Source: Rapidithrix thailandica
Lineage (GTDB): Bacteria > Bacteroidota > Bacteroidia > Cytophagales > Flammeovirgaceae
Assembly: GCF_039710355.1 (NCBI RefSeq)
Contig: NZ_JBDKWZ010000014.1
Location: 120,984-184,983 of the forward strand
DNA length: 64,000 nucleotides
Direction of reading: 5' to 3'
The position numbers and the translations under genes were made by a program. Below are positions 1 through 9,562 of the stretch, in pieces; the stretch's first letter is position 1; each line of letters starts with the position of its first letter. The notes beneath the pieces are model-generated. The model was not told the DNA's origin. It was given only the letters and a program-made list of their open reading frames with translations, and did not search any database.

Positions 1-1
1 C

Positions 2-1414
2 GGGGATGAAGATCCGGTACTTCGTATAGAGTCCATCGAGCCGCTCACGGCCCGGGTGGGAGATGTTGTGTTGATCAAGGGCAAAGGCTTTGATGCTATA
101 GGTAGCCAAAATACGGTGTTGTTTTCCGGAGAGGTTGTCAGCCCGGTGTTCGAAGCCAGTTCTACAGCGTTAAAAGTATTGGTACCGGAAGGGGCTCAAA
201 ACGGGCCGTTGACGGTAAAGGTGGGCAAGCAATCAGCCGTTTCTTCCCAGGAGTTTACCTTGGATACCTCTTTAGGAGCCCCCAGTCTCACTGGTATTAC
301 CCCGCCCAATGGAATTGCAGGTATTGAGATCACACTTAACGGAACCGGTTTCGGGAGTGATCCATCGGTGGTCAAAGTCTATTTTGGAGAGAGTGAAGTG
401 GAGGTTTCCAGTATCAATAATACGGATATTAAAGTAAAAGTGCCCGTATTGGAACCGGGTGTGGTACAAGTACGGGTAGTTCGTGAAGAACAGGCCTCCA
501 ATACTTTAGACTTCACGGTAGACCCCACCCCGGTAAATGTACGTACGGTGTATTGGACCACCAGTGAGGAGGTATACAAAGGGGAAATCAATGAAACCGG
601 GGCGGAACTTACAAAATTGTATGAACTGAATGGAAATAACGGTATAGAGGTGGATGTAGAAGGAGGTAAAATCTATTGGGCAAATTATCTGGAAACAAAA
701 ATATTCAGCGCTCCATTGGATGGCAGTGAAGAACCGGAAGTATTATTTGATGCTGCTGATGGATTGAAATTTCCCGGGGGCATTGCGATTGATCTGGATA
801 ACGGAAGGATTTATGTTACGGATGCTGACTTTGGTGAGTATCATCATATTATGGGAGGAAACCTGGACGGCTCCGGAACCCTGGAAAAATTATACGCTTT
901 GCCAGTCGATCCGGATACCTATGCTCCATATCCTTATGGAATTAAATTACAGATTTTGGAAGAAAAACTATACTGGACGGAGACGTTTACTCCTGCAGTA
1001 GTACAGGGAAGTATTTATGGAGAAGCCAGTCAGGCGCCCAAGGTGCTTTTTGATGCTTCCCATGGATTGAAAGCTCCATCCGGAGTAGCCATAGACCCTG
1101 CCGGCGGCAAGGTATTTATTACGGATTCTCCAAGTTCTTTTGAAGGGCCTACTGCGGTAGATAACCTGTATGTAGGAAGCTTGGATGGATCAGGTGGTTT
1201 GACGGCTTTAATTGAGCCGGGAGGTAATCTGACTTTACCGATAGATGTGGAATTGGATCTGGAAAACGGATATGTATTTTGGACAAATGCGTTCTCAGAA
1301 GGTACAAAAGAATTAAGGGTGATGCGTGCCAAGTTGGATGGTTCGGAGATAGAAGTCTTGTTTTCCGGACAAAACCTTTCCCATGCAAATTTCTTTGATT
1401 TGGGTATTTATTAA
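2..1414 (+). CDS. IPT/TIG and YWTD beta-propeller surface protein (5' end outside window)
   Basis: The frame is open from base 2, so the N terminus and any signal peptide lie upstream; the GTG at 56 is only an internal codon. Two IPT/TIG Ig-like domains come first (about residues 8-90 and 92-175), each with the typical alternating glycine-rich strands. They are followed by a propeller of repeated YWT/YWA blades alternating with LDGS and GIAID motifs, resembling LDL-receptor class B or NHL-type blades. IPT domains in Bacteroidota commonly occur in surface lipoproteins. The lipoprotein at 6688 has the same propeller, which suggests both serve the same uptake system as the TonB receptor between them. 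The ligand cannot be deduced. Confidence is high for the domains and low for the role. Confidence 0.8.
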   Translation, partial: GDEDPVLRIESIEPLTARVGDVVLIKGKGFDAIGSQNTVLFSGEVVSPVFEASSTALKVLVPEGAQNGPLTVKVGKQSAVSSQEFTLDTSLGAPSLTGITPPNGIAGIEITLNGTGFGSDPSVVKVYFGESEVEVSSINNTDIKVKVPVLEPGVVQVRVVREEQASNTLDFTVDPTPVNVRTVYWTTSEEVYKGEINETGAELTKLYELNGNNGIEVDVEGGKIYWANYLETKIFSAPLDGSEEPEVLFDAADGLKFPGGIAIDLDNGRIYVTDADFGEYHHIMGGNLDGSGTLEKLYALPVDPDTYAPYPYGIKLQILEEKLYWTETFTPAVVQGSIYGEASQAPKVLFDASHGLKAPSGVAIDPAGGKVFITDSPSSFEGPTAVDNLYVGSLDGSGGLTALIEPGGNLTLPIDVELDLENGYVFWTNAFSEGTKELRVMRAKLDGSEIEVLFSGQNLSHANFFDLGIY

Positions 1415-1444
1415 ATGTAAATCATTCTTTGAATAATAGGTGCT

Positions 1445-1476
1445 AAAACCTCCGGAAATCGAGTTCCGGAGGTTTT
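1445..1476 (+). terminator. Rho-independent-type hairpin after the IPT/YWTD gene
   Basis: A perfect 13-bp inverted repeat (arms 1445-1457 and 1464-1476, 6-base loop) lies 30 bases after the stop codon. One arm starts with AAAA and the other ends with TTTT, so it can act on either strand. It separates the IPT/YWTD gene from fecR. Confidence 0.8.
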
Positions 1477-1483
1477 ATTCTTC

Positions 1484-1675
1484 GAAGTGATTTAAACTTT
1501 TGAAACTGGACTTTCTTGAAAAGTTGCTTTAGGGGTTAATCTCTGTCTACTTCATAGAAAAAACAATTCATAAAAAGTCGAAAAGCGGGAGCGTTTTTCA
1601 AGATCAAAAACACAATTAAATTCTTATAAATCAACTAACTACAATTAAAATCCAATAATTAGTTTAAATCACTTC
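1484..1675. repeat. 192-bp segment with 15-bp terminal inverted repeats (MITE-like candidate)
   Basis: GAAGTGATTTAAACT at 1484-1498 is repeated exactly as its reverse complement at 1661-1675. The interior is AT-rich and has no coding potential. The rest of the 1477-2100 intergenic stretch holds the dispersed repeat at 1959 and nothing else I can assign. No ECF sigma-factor gene is present here, although fecR usually follows one. Confidence 0.4.
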
Positions 1676-1958
1676 TTCTTTTAAATCAATACCTGTATAA
1701 AGTTTTAATGAATTCTTTGCGGCAGAATTAACAATTTAAAAATATCTCCCCCTTGGGGAATACCTTCTTTTCCGGCAACTAATTATTAAATTTTAAATTT
1801 ATAATTCCGGTAAGCAATTTTGTAGGTATCAAGCTGAAAGATATAATGAGAACGGTCATATTTGCCCGGGTTTTGACCCTGACATTTTTCCATAGCTGTT
1901 TTGAGAAGTAAATGAAGTTCTTTTTTAGGGTAATAAAAAGTCAGAATGAGTTTTCATT

Positions 1959-2015
1959 GAAGTGGCTTACACGTATAGTTCTTGACCGAATATGGAATCA
2001 AAACCGGCTCATCAA
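1959..2015 (+). repeat. Dispersed repeat, short copy
   Basis: About 57 bp beginning GAAGTGGCTTACACGTATAG match the left part of the long repeats at 16299-16428 and 22484-22612 with few mismatches. It lies about 85 bp upstream of fecR. It may be an insertion-sequence end or a MITE remnant; no transposase is nearby. Confidence 0.6.
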
Positions 2016-2100
2016 TACAAGTGATTGATGATAATAAGTTGTTTCCTTTGGAAGCTACCAATACTTAATTAATCGATAAGGCATATTTTATCGTCCGCAC

Positions 2101-3069
2101 ATGGATAACTATAGAATACAACAATTACTTGAAAAATACGATCGGCAAACGATTACACAAGAAGAATTAGCTGAGTTGGACCAATGGTACGATGCTTTTG
2201 ATGAGCAACCGGACGATGCACACTTGCGCAGTTTGCATACGCCTGTTAAGTATCGCTTGAAAGAGAAGATGTATGCTACGATTACAAAAACTGCCGGGGT
2301 GCCACAGAGGCGTTCATTTGCCTTGATGCGATGGGCTGCCGGTATCCTCTTACTGATTACTTCTTCAATTTTGCTCTTTTTTTGGCAAAAAAACACGATT
2401 ATCTCCAGTCTAGTAAAAGCTACTAATGTCACCGTAGCTGCTCCGAAAGGCAAGTTGGTGAAAAAAATATTGCCGGATGGGAGTCAGGTCACCCTGAATG
2501 CGGGAAGTACCTTGGTGTACAATCAATTTTTTCTGGGGGATGAGCGGAAAGTATTCTTGGATGGAGAAGGCTTTTTTAAAGTTACCAAAAACAAAAAGAA
2601 GCCTTTTGTGGTACAAAGTGGAGGCTTTCAGACCCGTGTACTAGGCACTTCTTTTTCCGTGAAATCTTTGCCGGAGTTGGATTTGTTTGAAGTAACGGTA
2701 CAAACAGGTAAGGTACAAGTAGAAGGTAGAAATGAATTGTTAGCCAAATTGCTCCCAACACAGAGAATATCCATCCGTACGGGAAAACGGCCGGAACATT
2801 CTACGGTATATGGAAAAGAGTATATGCTATGGACAGAGGGAAAAATATATGTAGACAATCAGTCCTTGGAAGAAATTGCCTGGCGGTTTGAACAGCGTTA
2901 CGGACAGAAAATTCTCATAGAAGATCCTCTGTTAAAATCCTTGAGGTATACGGGTGATCTTACCGGGTTAAGTATCCCGCAAGCCTTGAAAATTATTAAT
3001 GAAATTCACCCTTTTGAAATACATAGTACCCCAAGTGGTCCGGTTCATATCAGAAAACTGGAAAAGTAA
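2101..3069 (+). CDS. FecR-family anti-sigma factor
   Basis: The 322-aa protein has the FecR plan: a cytoplasmic N-terminal part (about 1-75) that would hold an ECF sigma factor, one transmembrane helix (about 78-95), a periplasmic FecR domain (about 108-205, with the LPDGSQVTLN motif) and a C-terminal DUF4974-like STN-type domain (about 250-318). In the family, a TonB receptor signals substrate binding to FecR, which releases the sigma factor. The receptor at 3460 has the matching N-terminal STN domain. The partner ECF sigma gene normally sits directly upstream, but no such gene is seen in the 686 bases before this start, so the partner must be elsewhere or lost. Confidence 0.92.
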   Translation: MDNYRIQQLLEKYDRQTITQEELAELDQWYDAFDEQPDDAHLRSLHTPVKYRLKEKMYATITKTAGVPQRRSFALMRWAAGILLLITSSILLFFWQKNTIISSLVKATNVTVAAPKGKLVKKILPDGSQVTLNAGSTLVYNQFFLGDERKVFLDGEGFFKVTKNKKKPFVVQSGGFQTRVLGTSFSVKSLPELDLFEVTVQTGKVQVEGRNELLAKLLPTQRISIRTGKRPEHSTVYGKEYMLWTEGKIYVDNQSLEEIAWRFEQRYGQKILIEDPLLKSLRYTGDLTGLSIPQALKIINEIHPFEIHSTPSGPVHIRKLEK

Positions 3070-3459
3070 ACGGGACAATTTATAATTCAATTCTGTAAGG
3101 AACTGTATTACGATAGTAAATAAGCAATTGCACAAGCCTTTTCCGAATCCTGAAAAGATAAATTACGCGATTCATTATAAGTGTTTGATAGTGAAAATAG
3201 CAATTAATAGTTTGTGTATCAGTGTTTTAATGGTGAGTTTCCGGAGGTCCGACCAACGATAACGAGCCAGAAAAAACACGCTCCCTTCTTTAAATTACCT
3301 CTGCGTTAAATCTCTCTTTTTATAATTAACAATTATACAATATTTCTGACCTGGGAAACCGGGCCCTTCCGGCAACTATGTTGAAAAATATTAGGTGCTC
3401 AAGACTCTTGTGCGATTGGCAATGGATTTTTCAAATCAAACTACTTAAAACAGAATAAA
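3070..3459. other. Intergenic region between fecR and the TonB receptor
   Basis: These 390 AT-rich bases have no ORF and no convincing hairpin. The length suggests that the receptor gene has its own promoter, possibly the target of the FecR-controlled sigma factor. I could not single out a promoter motif. Confidence 0.4.
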
Positions 3460-6400
3460 ATGAGAAAAAAACTACTTTGTTGTGGAAAGGGGCTATTTAC
3501 ATTGCTCTTATTTTGCATGCTCATCAACAAAGCATATCCTAACAAACAAAAGGATCATCCCTTAACGATTGAGAAAGAATCCAAGCCTGTGACCTTACAA
3601 TGCAGTGCTTGTTCCCTGGAGGAAGTGTTGAAACAACTGGAGCAAGAGGCTCATGTGAAATTTTTCTATAAACAGGAAGATGTACAAGGTATAGCATTCC
3701 GGAACATTCACTTTAAAGAAACCGCATTAGACAAGCTTTTGACTTCTCTGCTGGTACCCCACAGGCTTACATATAAAGTCATTAACAATAGAATCGTCAT
3801 CAAAAGAAAGGTGAATGTGCCCAAAGGGCGGGTAGAAGGAACCGTTTCGGACGGTGAAAACGGGGAACCTTTGACCGGGGCCACAGTATATATCCGTTCA
3901 TTGGGTACCGGAAAAGCTACTGATGTAGACGGCAAGTTTTCCATGGAAGTACCGGAAGGAACTTATACCTTATTGGTTTCTTTTATTGGCTATCAATCAA
4001 AACAGATCACGGAGGTAAATGTGGTTAATAACAAGCCGCTGAATTTGGAAATTACCTTGATGCCTGACGAAAAACAATTGGAAGAAGTAGTCGTGGAAGC
4101 CGCCATCGATGTAGCTGCTGCGCCTGTGAAACAATCTACGGAAGTGACTATGGTTGAGGCAATCAAGGAAACTCCGGGAATTGCCACGGGCATATCTCAT
4201 CAACAAATTTCCCGTTCTTTGGACCGGGATGCCGGACAGGTAGTGAAACGGGTAGCCGGAGTCAGTCTGATCGACCGCTTTATTCTGATCCGTGGTTTAA
4301 GCCCCCGGTATACTCCGGTGCTGGTTAATGGCCTGCCTGCTCCCAGTTCCGAGTCGGATCGCAGGGCTTTTAGCTTTGATTTGCTGCCATCCGGAGTGAT
4401 CGATCAAGTATTTGTTCATAAAAGTCCTTTGCCGTATTTGCCCAGTGGATTTGCGGGTGGGGTGGTACAGGTCAAAACGAAAAGTACCAATATTGCCCGG
4501 CACTTACGGCTAGGGGTTAGCGGACAATTTCGTAGCGGGGGGTCTTCCTTTGCTGACTATCAAACGTATGGCGAAAGTAGTTCCAACGACTGGCTGGCGG
4601 CCGGAGTAAAAGACCGGCGATGGAAAAACAGTAGTTTGTACGACCATAATTTTATCTTTCCGAAAGCGGAGGATTATCCACAAGAAAACAGAGCTTTGTT
4701 GGAAGATGTCAATTTTTCTAACCTGAAACAAAAACGTTATAATTTTGACAAACGCTTTAACCTGGAATATTACGACTCTTGGAGGTTCGGAAATGCCCGG
4801 CTTAATAGCCTGACTTCTGCTTTTTATACTCAGTCAGGCCGGTTTTCCCGAACGAAATACCAGTGGAGAGTGAATTACCGGAAAGCGGGTGAAAATAATG
4901 AATTGGAGAAATATATAGAACAGTCCTATACGGACTCCACATATACCCAAAATGTCCGGCTGGGTATTTTGCAAAACTTCACTTTGCTGTTGAACGACCG
5001 GCATCAACTCTCGTTTGATAACTTGTATAACCGGCAAGGAAAAGACCAAGTAGTAAACCGGCAAGGGGCTATGTCCGATGCAAATATTGTCGAAAAGCTT
5101 TTTGAGCTTTCATACGCACAGAAAGTATATTATCAAGGGCAATTGAGCGGAACGCATAAACTGGGTAAATTGAAAGCCAACTGGAAAGCCGGATACTCTC
5201 AAATTAAGGAAGAGGCTCCTGATATAGAGCGGTTTAAGTTTAGTCAAGCAAAAGCACATCAAGGGGATACCACAGATTGGGTTCTCCAACTCTCTACCAA
5301 CCCGGGTGATTTTTACCTGAGGTCGTATGCCGAAGAAACAGAGGAAACGGGTTATACCGGTACATTGGATCTGAACTATTCCCTTACCCCACAACTTAAC
5401 CTGCAGATGGGCGGCTGGTACCAAACAAAAGAACGCAGGTATTCTTTATTGGGCTATACACCTTTGGCAGGGGCAAATGCGACAACCATGGTGCATGCGC
5501 AACCTTGGATGGTGATGGATACGGTGCTTTTGGGAGAAGGGATGGCAGAATTATACCGTTTCAGAGCAGACCAATATGCCTCTTATCAGTTTGAAGACCG
5601 GTTTTATGCAGGGTACTTGGCACTGGAAGCTCATTTGTTAGATAAGAAGCTGACCTTGCACGGTGGGGTTCGTTTTGAAAATAACCAACGGGATTTTTAC
5701 GATTTGGATGGCGAGCCTATTTATGGCATTCAGAATTTGCCGCCTCCTACACAAAACAATCAATTCTGGTTGCCCTCACTTAGCGTCAGTTATGAATTGA
5801 ACCGCAAACAGATGCTCCGGGCTTCCTATGGTAAAACGATCGATCGTCCGGACTACCGGGAGCAAATGTTTTTCTCGTATTATGATTTTGACGATAGAGT
5901 AAATATTCAGGGAAATCCCTATTTAAAAACAGCCACCATCCATAATCTGGACCTCCGCTGGGAGCTATATCCTCAAGAAGGGCAATTTGTAGCGGTGGGT
6001 GTCTTTTACAAAAAATTTAAAAATGCTATCGAAACGTTTGACCGGACTGCAGCGAGCTGGGTGGGTAATTATATCTCGTACGGTAATACGGAAAAAGCCT
6101 CGGTATATGGCGTGGAAATGGAGTTCAGACGTTCCCTGGATTTTATCTCAAAAAACCTGAAAGATTTTTCGGTCATTGCCAATATGGCTTTGATGAAAAG
6201 CCAGGCGAATTTTCAAGACACTACCTGGTGGGGAGCGCAACTGGATGTAGGTTTGCGTAACGATGAGCGTCCGATGATCGGAGCATCTCCTTATGTAGTA
6301 AATGCCGGTTTGTATTTCGACAAACCCGAATGGAAAACCCAAATCTCCGTATTGTACAACCTGATAGGTCCCCGTTTGAGAATTGCTTCCGGGATGAATA

Positions 6401-6675
6401 ATCCCGATCAATACGAATTGTCCCGTCATATCTTGGATCTGGTATTGATGCAACGAATTACCAAATTTCTAAGTGTGAAAATCGGGGTACAAGACTTATT
6501 GAATCAACCGGTACGCTTGATCCGGGATGAAGACCTCTCCGGGGATTATAACCCTGGAAAACCGAAAATGATCAAACAGCGTAACGATGCCGGTACAATC
6601 CTTTACGAGGACTATGTGGAAAGTGAGTACAAACCCGGAAGTTATTTTTCTTTTGGGATCAACTTGGAGTTTTAA
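3460..6675 (+). CDS. TonB-dependent outer-membrane receptor with STN and carboxypeptidase-like domains
   Basis: The 1071-aa protein has a signal peptide (about 1-27) and an STN signalling domain (about 45-100). A carboxypeptidase regulatory-like beta-sandwich follows (about 123-205, with GVDGKFS-like DGKFSMEVPEG and SFIGYQSKQI motifs), then a TonB plug (about 235-345) and a 22-strand-type barrel to the C terminus, which ends in an aromatic-rich strand (FSFGINLEF). It imports a ligand across the outer membrane using TonB energy, and the STN domain lets it signal to the FecR upstream. No SusD-like lipoprotein follows; a YWTD propeller lipoprotein starts 12 bases later instead. The substrate is unknown. 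Confidence 0.93.
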   Translation: MRKKLLCCGKGLFTLLLFCMLINKAYPNKQKDHPLTIEKESKPVTLQCSACSLEEVLKQLEQEAHVKFFYKQEDVQGIAFRNIHFKETALDKLLTSLLVPHRLTYKVINNRIVIKRKVNVPKGRVEGTVSDGENGEPLTGATVYIRSLGTGKATDVDGKFSMEVPEGTYTLLVSFIGYQSKQITEVNVVNNKPLNLEITLMPDEKQLEEVVVEAAIDVAAAPVKQSTEVTMVEAIKETPGIATGISHQQISRSLDRDAGQVVKRVAGVSLIDRFILIRGLSPRYTPVLVNGLPAPSSESDRRAFSFDLLPSGVIDQVFVHKSPLPYLPSGFAGGVVQVKTKSTNIARHLRLGVSGQFRSGGSSFADYQTYGESSSNDWLAAGVKDRRWKNSSLYDHNFIFPKAEDYPQENRALLEDVNFSNLKQKRYNFDKRFNLEYYDSWRFGNARLNSLTSAFYTQSGRFSRTKYQWRVNYRKAGENNELEKYIEQSYTDSTYTQNVRLGILQNFTLLLNDRHQLSFDNLYNRQGKDQVVNRQGAMSDANIVEKLFELSYAQKVYYQGQLSGTHKLGKLKANWKAGYSQIKEEAPDIERFKFSQAKAHQGDTTDWVLQLSTNPGDFYLRSYAEETEETGYTGTLDLNYSLTPQLNLQMGGWYQTKERRYSLLGYTPLAGANATTMVHAQPWMVMDTVLLGEGMAELYRFRADQYASYQFEDRFYAGYLALEAHLLDKKLTLHGGVRFENNQRDFYDLDGEPIYGIQNLPPPTQNNQFWLPSLSVSYELNRKQMLRASYGKTIDRPDYREQMFFSYYDFDDRVNIQGNPYLKTATIHNLDLRWELYPQEGQFVAVGVFYKKFKNAIETFDRTAASWVGNYISYGNTEKASVYGVEMEFRRSLDFISKNLKDFSVIANMALMKSQANFQDTTWWGAQLDVGLRNDERPMIGASPYVVNAGLYFDKPEWKTQISVLYNLIGPRLRIASGMNNPDQYELSRHILDLVLMQRITKFLSVKIGVQDLLNQPVRLIRDEDLSGDYNPGKPKMIKQRNDAGTILYEDYVESEYKPGSYFSFGINLEF

Positions 6676-6687
6676 GTAAGGAGAAGG

Positions 6688-7659
6688 ATGCTTAAAGAGT
6701 TTTGTAAAATAAACTATTACCTATGGCTGATGTTGCCACTTTATTTCTTGGGGGCTTGTACGGAAGGGAAAGACCCTGAACCGCTCTTGGATTCGAAAAC
6801 CTATATATTTTGGACGAGTCTGGAAGACCGAACGATTGAAAGGGCCGTGATAAAAGAGGGAATGGCGGTAGAAACAGAAGTTTTGTACGATGAAGTAAAA
6901 GGGCTCCAATCGCCTTCGGGCATAGTTGCGGACGGGAGTACTCAGTTTATTTACTGGACTGATTTTTCGGCTCGTCAAATTTTAAGAGCCCCTTGGGACG
7001 GAAGTGGAAACCCGGAGGTCTTATACACGGCTTCCTACAAAGGAAAAGGACCGTTAGAATTAGTCTTGGACCAGAAAAACCGTACCATTTATTGGAGCCA
7101 GCCGTACGACCATTTGATCCTTCGGGCACCGGCAGACGGAGGTGGCCCAGTGGATACCTTGTTTTCGAAAAAAGAACAAATCAACGGTGTGTGGGGTGTT
7201 CAATTGGCATTAAGTTCCGGTCATTTGTACTGGGTAGAGTATAACGATGCGGAAGTATGGAGGGTCTCATTACGGGATCAGGCAAAGCCAGAACTGCTAT
7301 ATGCAGGGGGAAGTGGTTTTTTAAGACCCTATGCCTTGGCGGTGAACGAGGAATTGAATGCATTGTATATTCTGGATAATCCTTTGCCAGGTTCTATCCA
7401 TACGGATCGTATTCTTAAAGGAAGCCTGGATGGCAAACAAGCCTTGGAAATGCTGTATAACCGGGAAGATGGCGTAGAGAATGCCTATGCGCTGGCGGTA
7501 GGCCCTGGAAAGGAATATCTCTATTGGCATAATCAACTCAACGAGGGTAGTATTTACAGGGGAACACTGGCTGGACGTTCGGAGCCGGAATGTCTGTTAA
7601 GAGGTATTCAAGTGGGGCTGGGTTTGGCCGTAATCACCATTACTACGCCACTTTTATAA
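6688..7659 (+). CDS. YWTD beta-propeller lipoprotein, probable accessory to the TonB receptor
   Basis: The 323-aa protein has a lipoprotein signal ending in LGAC (Cys about residue 24), so it is membrane-anchored. The rest is a propeller of about six blades with repeated IFWT/IYWT/IYWS/LYWV/LYWH strands and DGSG or DGK turns, like LDL-receptor class B repeats. It starts 12 bases after the TonB receptor, so the two are probably co-transcribed. Its propeller resembles the C-terminal part of the protein at 2-1414. By position it takes the place a SusD-like binding lipoprotein would occupy; a ligand-capture role is inference. There is no catalytic motif. Confidence 0.85.
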   Translation: MLKEFCKINYYLWLMLPLYFLGACTEGKDPEPLLDSKTYIFWTSLEDRTIERAVIKEGMAVETEVLYDEVKGLQSPSGIVADGSTQFIYWTDFSARQILRAPWDGSGNPEVLYTASYKGKGPLELVLDQKNRTIYWSQPYDHLILRAPADGGGPVDTLFSKKEQINGVWGVQLALSSGHLYWVEYNDAEVWRVSLRDQAKPELLYAGGSGFLRPYALAVNEELNALYILDNPLPGSIHTDRILKGSLDGKQALEMLYNREDGVENAYALAVGPGKEYLYWHNQLNEGSIYRGTLAGRSEPECLLRGIQVGLGLAVITITTPLL

Positions 7660-7759
7660 TAAAAAAATTAACAATGACCGAAAGATTCTTTCATCTGGTA
7701 CCCTTTCAACGGGCGTCAGGGGTTTTCCCCTGGCGCCTTATTTTGGGAAATGGGCTTGA

Positions 7760-7790
7760 GACCTTCCAGGTTTTCAAAACCTGGAAGGTC
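7760..7790. repeat. Perfect intergenic hairpin (CCTTCCAGGTTTT family)
   Basis: A 15-bp perfect inverted repeat (7760-7774 and 7776-7790) has a single-base loop. It follows the YWTD lipoprotein gene by 100 bp. It could terminate transcription, but the A/T-ended arms also match a palindromic repeat type common between Bacteroidota genes; a second member is at 7889. Confidence 0.7.
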
Positions 7791-7888
7791 TAAGGGTGCA
7801 GGGTTGTGTAAAATGAAGGACAAAAGCGTGATAAAAATCAATTAGATGCCCTCTTCTTTAAATGGAGGGCCAATGTCTAATAGGATGG

Positions 7889-7923
7889 AAAACCTACCAG
7901 GTTTCTGAAACCTGGTAGGTTTA
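7889..7923. repeat. Second perfect intergenic hairpin (CCTACCAGGTTT family)
   Basis: Inverted repeat arms AAACCTACCAGGTTT (7890-7904) and its complement (7908-7922) are separated by 3 bases. It lies 32 bp before the subtilase start. It resembles the hairpin at 7760, with TACC in place of TTCC and compensating changes in both arms. Confidence 0.7.
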
Positions 7924-7954
7924 AAACTACAAATCCGAATCAGATCAAACAATT

Positions 7955-9562
7955 ATGAAAACGACAGGATGGTTCTTGTTTTTAATACTGAGTTCTTTTT
8001 TGGCTTTTCCCCAAACAGCACCTTTGCGTCTCTTAGTGAAGCCAAAAGGTAACTTTGCCGTAGTTGGCAAAAGCCGGAAAATGACTGTACGGATCTTGGA
8101 ACAGCACCAATTACCTTTACCTTCCTCCATCACCACCTTAGTACAAGATTCGGTATGGCTATTTACATTTGACCGGAAAATGAATGGGAAAAAGATTCTT
8201 CAAACCTATAAAAATTCAGCACTGTTCGCTTATGTAGAACAAGACCTCGTCGGACATGCAGCCGGTATACAAGCCCAGGCTCCCAACGATCCGGGCTATG
8301 TACAACAATGGTATTGGCACAACGATGGTTCTTTTACTTTTGGAAAAGCCCTTATGGGAGCGGATGTACAAGCCGAAAAAGCATGGGAAATTACAAGAGG
8401 AGACAGTACCGTGGTAGTGGCTGTGATGGACAGTGGAATATACCAGGAACACCGGGAGTTTAAAAACCGTATCTGGATCAACAAAAATGAAATTCCGGGA
8501 GATCAGAAGGACAATGATGACAACGGGTATATTGATGATTACGAAGGTTGGGATTTTGTGAATGGAGATGCACAACCTATAGATGACAACGGACATGGTA
8601 CTGCGGTAGCGGGGGTGTTGGGAGCCTCTGGGGACAACGACTTTAGTTATACAGGTATGAATTGGAAGTGCAAATTGATGATTGTAAAAGTGCTGGATGC
8701 AAAGCTGTCCGGTCGTTACAGTCATTGGATTGAAGGGATTCGCTATGCGGTAGACAATGGTGCAGACATCATTAATTTTTCGATAGTGGGCAAAATGCCT
8801 TCCCAGGCCATGGAAGATGCAATTGCCTATGCCCACAGCAAAGGCGTTTTAGTGGTTTGCAGTATGGGCAATACCAATAGTTCCGAACCTTATTATCCTG
8901 CAGCCTACCATCAAACCCTTGCGGTCGGAGCTACCGATCCGGACGACCAACGGAGCATTGCTTTTAACGGTAACCCGGCTTTTGGAAGCAATACCGGAAA
9001 GCATATTGATGTGGTAGCACCCGGCAATTATATTTACGGGCTGAATGCTTCTTCTGCAGAGATGCCTGGTAATCTATGGGGAGGTACTTCCATGGCTACT
9101 GCCATTGTATCGGGAGTGGCTTCATTGCTTTTGGGAGAAGACCCTTCTTTATCGCCCGCTCAACTGACACAGATTATCAGCCGCTCCGCCCAGGACAATC
9201 TAGGCGATCTTTCCGAAGACCGGCCCGGTTGGGACTCGTTTTACGGCTTCGGTCGAGTCGATGCTTTCAGGGCTTTGACTTTATTAGAGGAAAGAGAATT
9301 TGAAGGAGAAGATACTCCGTTTATTTACCCCAATCCCGCCAAGGATATTGTAAACATTCACCTGCAAACTTCCTTCCCGGAAACCGTACAAGCGACCGTA
9401 TTGAATATGAATGGACAGGTAATGCAGACTGTATTCTTGTCGGAAAAAGAGACGCGTAGAGTAGAGGGAGCCCTGGATACTTCCACCTGGATTCCGGGGA
9501 TCTATTTGATTATAATCAAAACCGAAAGAAAACAATGGGTAAAAAAGCTATTGAAAATTTGA
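7955..9562 (+). CDS. Subtilisin-like serine protease (S8) with T9SS sorting domain
   Basis: The 535-aa protein is a secreted subtilase. A Sec signal peptide (1-20) is followed by a propeptide-like region and the S8 catalytic domain (about 145-440). The triad is visible: Asp159 in VAVMDSG, His214 in NGHGTAVAG and Ser379 in GGTSMATA, with a likely oxyanion Asn306 in MGN. An Asp-rich loop (about 185-212) is typical of calcium-binding subtilases. The C-terminal ~75 residues begin with YPNPAKD and end in KKLLKI, the type-A T9SS sorting domain that directs export through the type IX system to the cell surface or medium. It is monocistronic, with hairpins upstream. It is the only clear T9SS substrate in the window. 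Confidence 0.95.
   Translation: MKTTGWFLFLILSSFLAFPQTAPLRLLVKPKGNFAVVGKSRKMTVRILEQHQLPLPSSITTLVQDSVWLFTFDRKMNGKKILQTYKNSALFAYVEQDLVGHAAGIQAQAPNDPGYVQQWYWHNDGSFTFGKALMGADVQAEKAWEITRGDSTVVVAVMDSGIYQEHREFKNRIWINKNEIPGDQKDNDDNGYIDDYEGWDFVNGDAQPIDDNGHGTAVAGVLGASGDNDFSYTGMNWKCKLMIVKVLDAKLSGRYSHWIEGIRYAVDNGADIINFSIVGKMPSQAMEDAIAYAHSKGVLVVCSMGNTNSSEPYYPAAYHQTLAVGATDPDDQRSIAFNGNPAFGSNTGKHIDVVAPGNYIYGLNASSAEMPGNLWGGTSMATAIVSGVASLLLGEDPSLSPAQLTQIISRSAQDNLGDLSEDRPGWDSFYGFGRVDAFRALTLLEEREFEGEDTPFIYPNPAKDIVNIHLQTSFPETVQATVLNMNGQVMQTVFLSEKETRRVEGALDTSTWIPGIYLIIIKTERKQWVKKLLKI

Noticed and set aside
8216..8836. Minus-strand ORF of 206 aa inside the subtilase
   Set aside because: It lies opposite the catalytic domain with no homology-like features; a shadow of the real gene.
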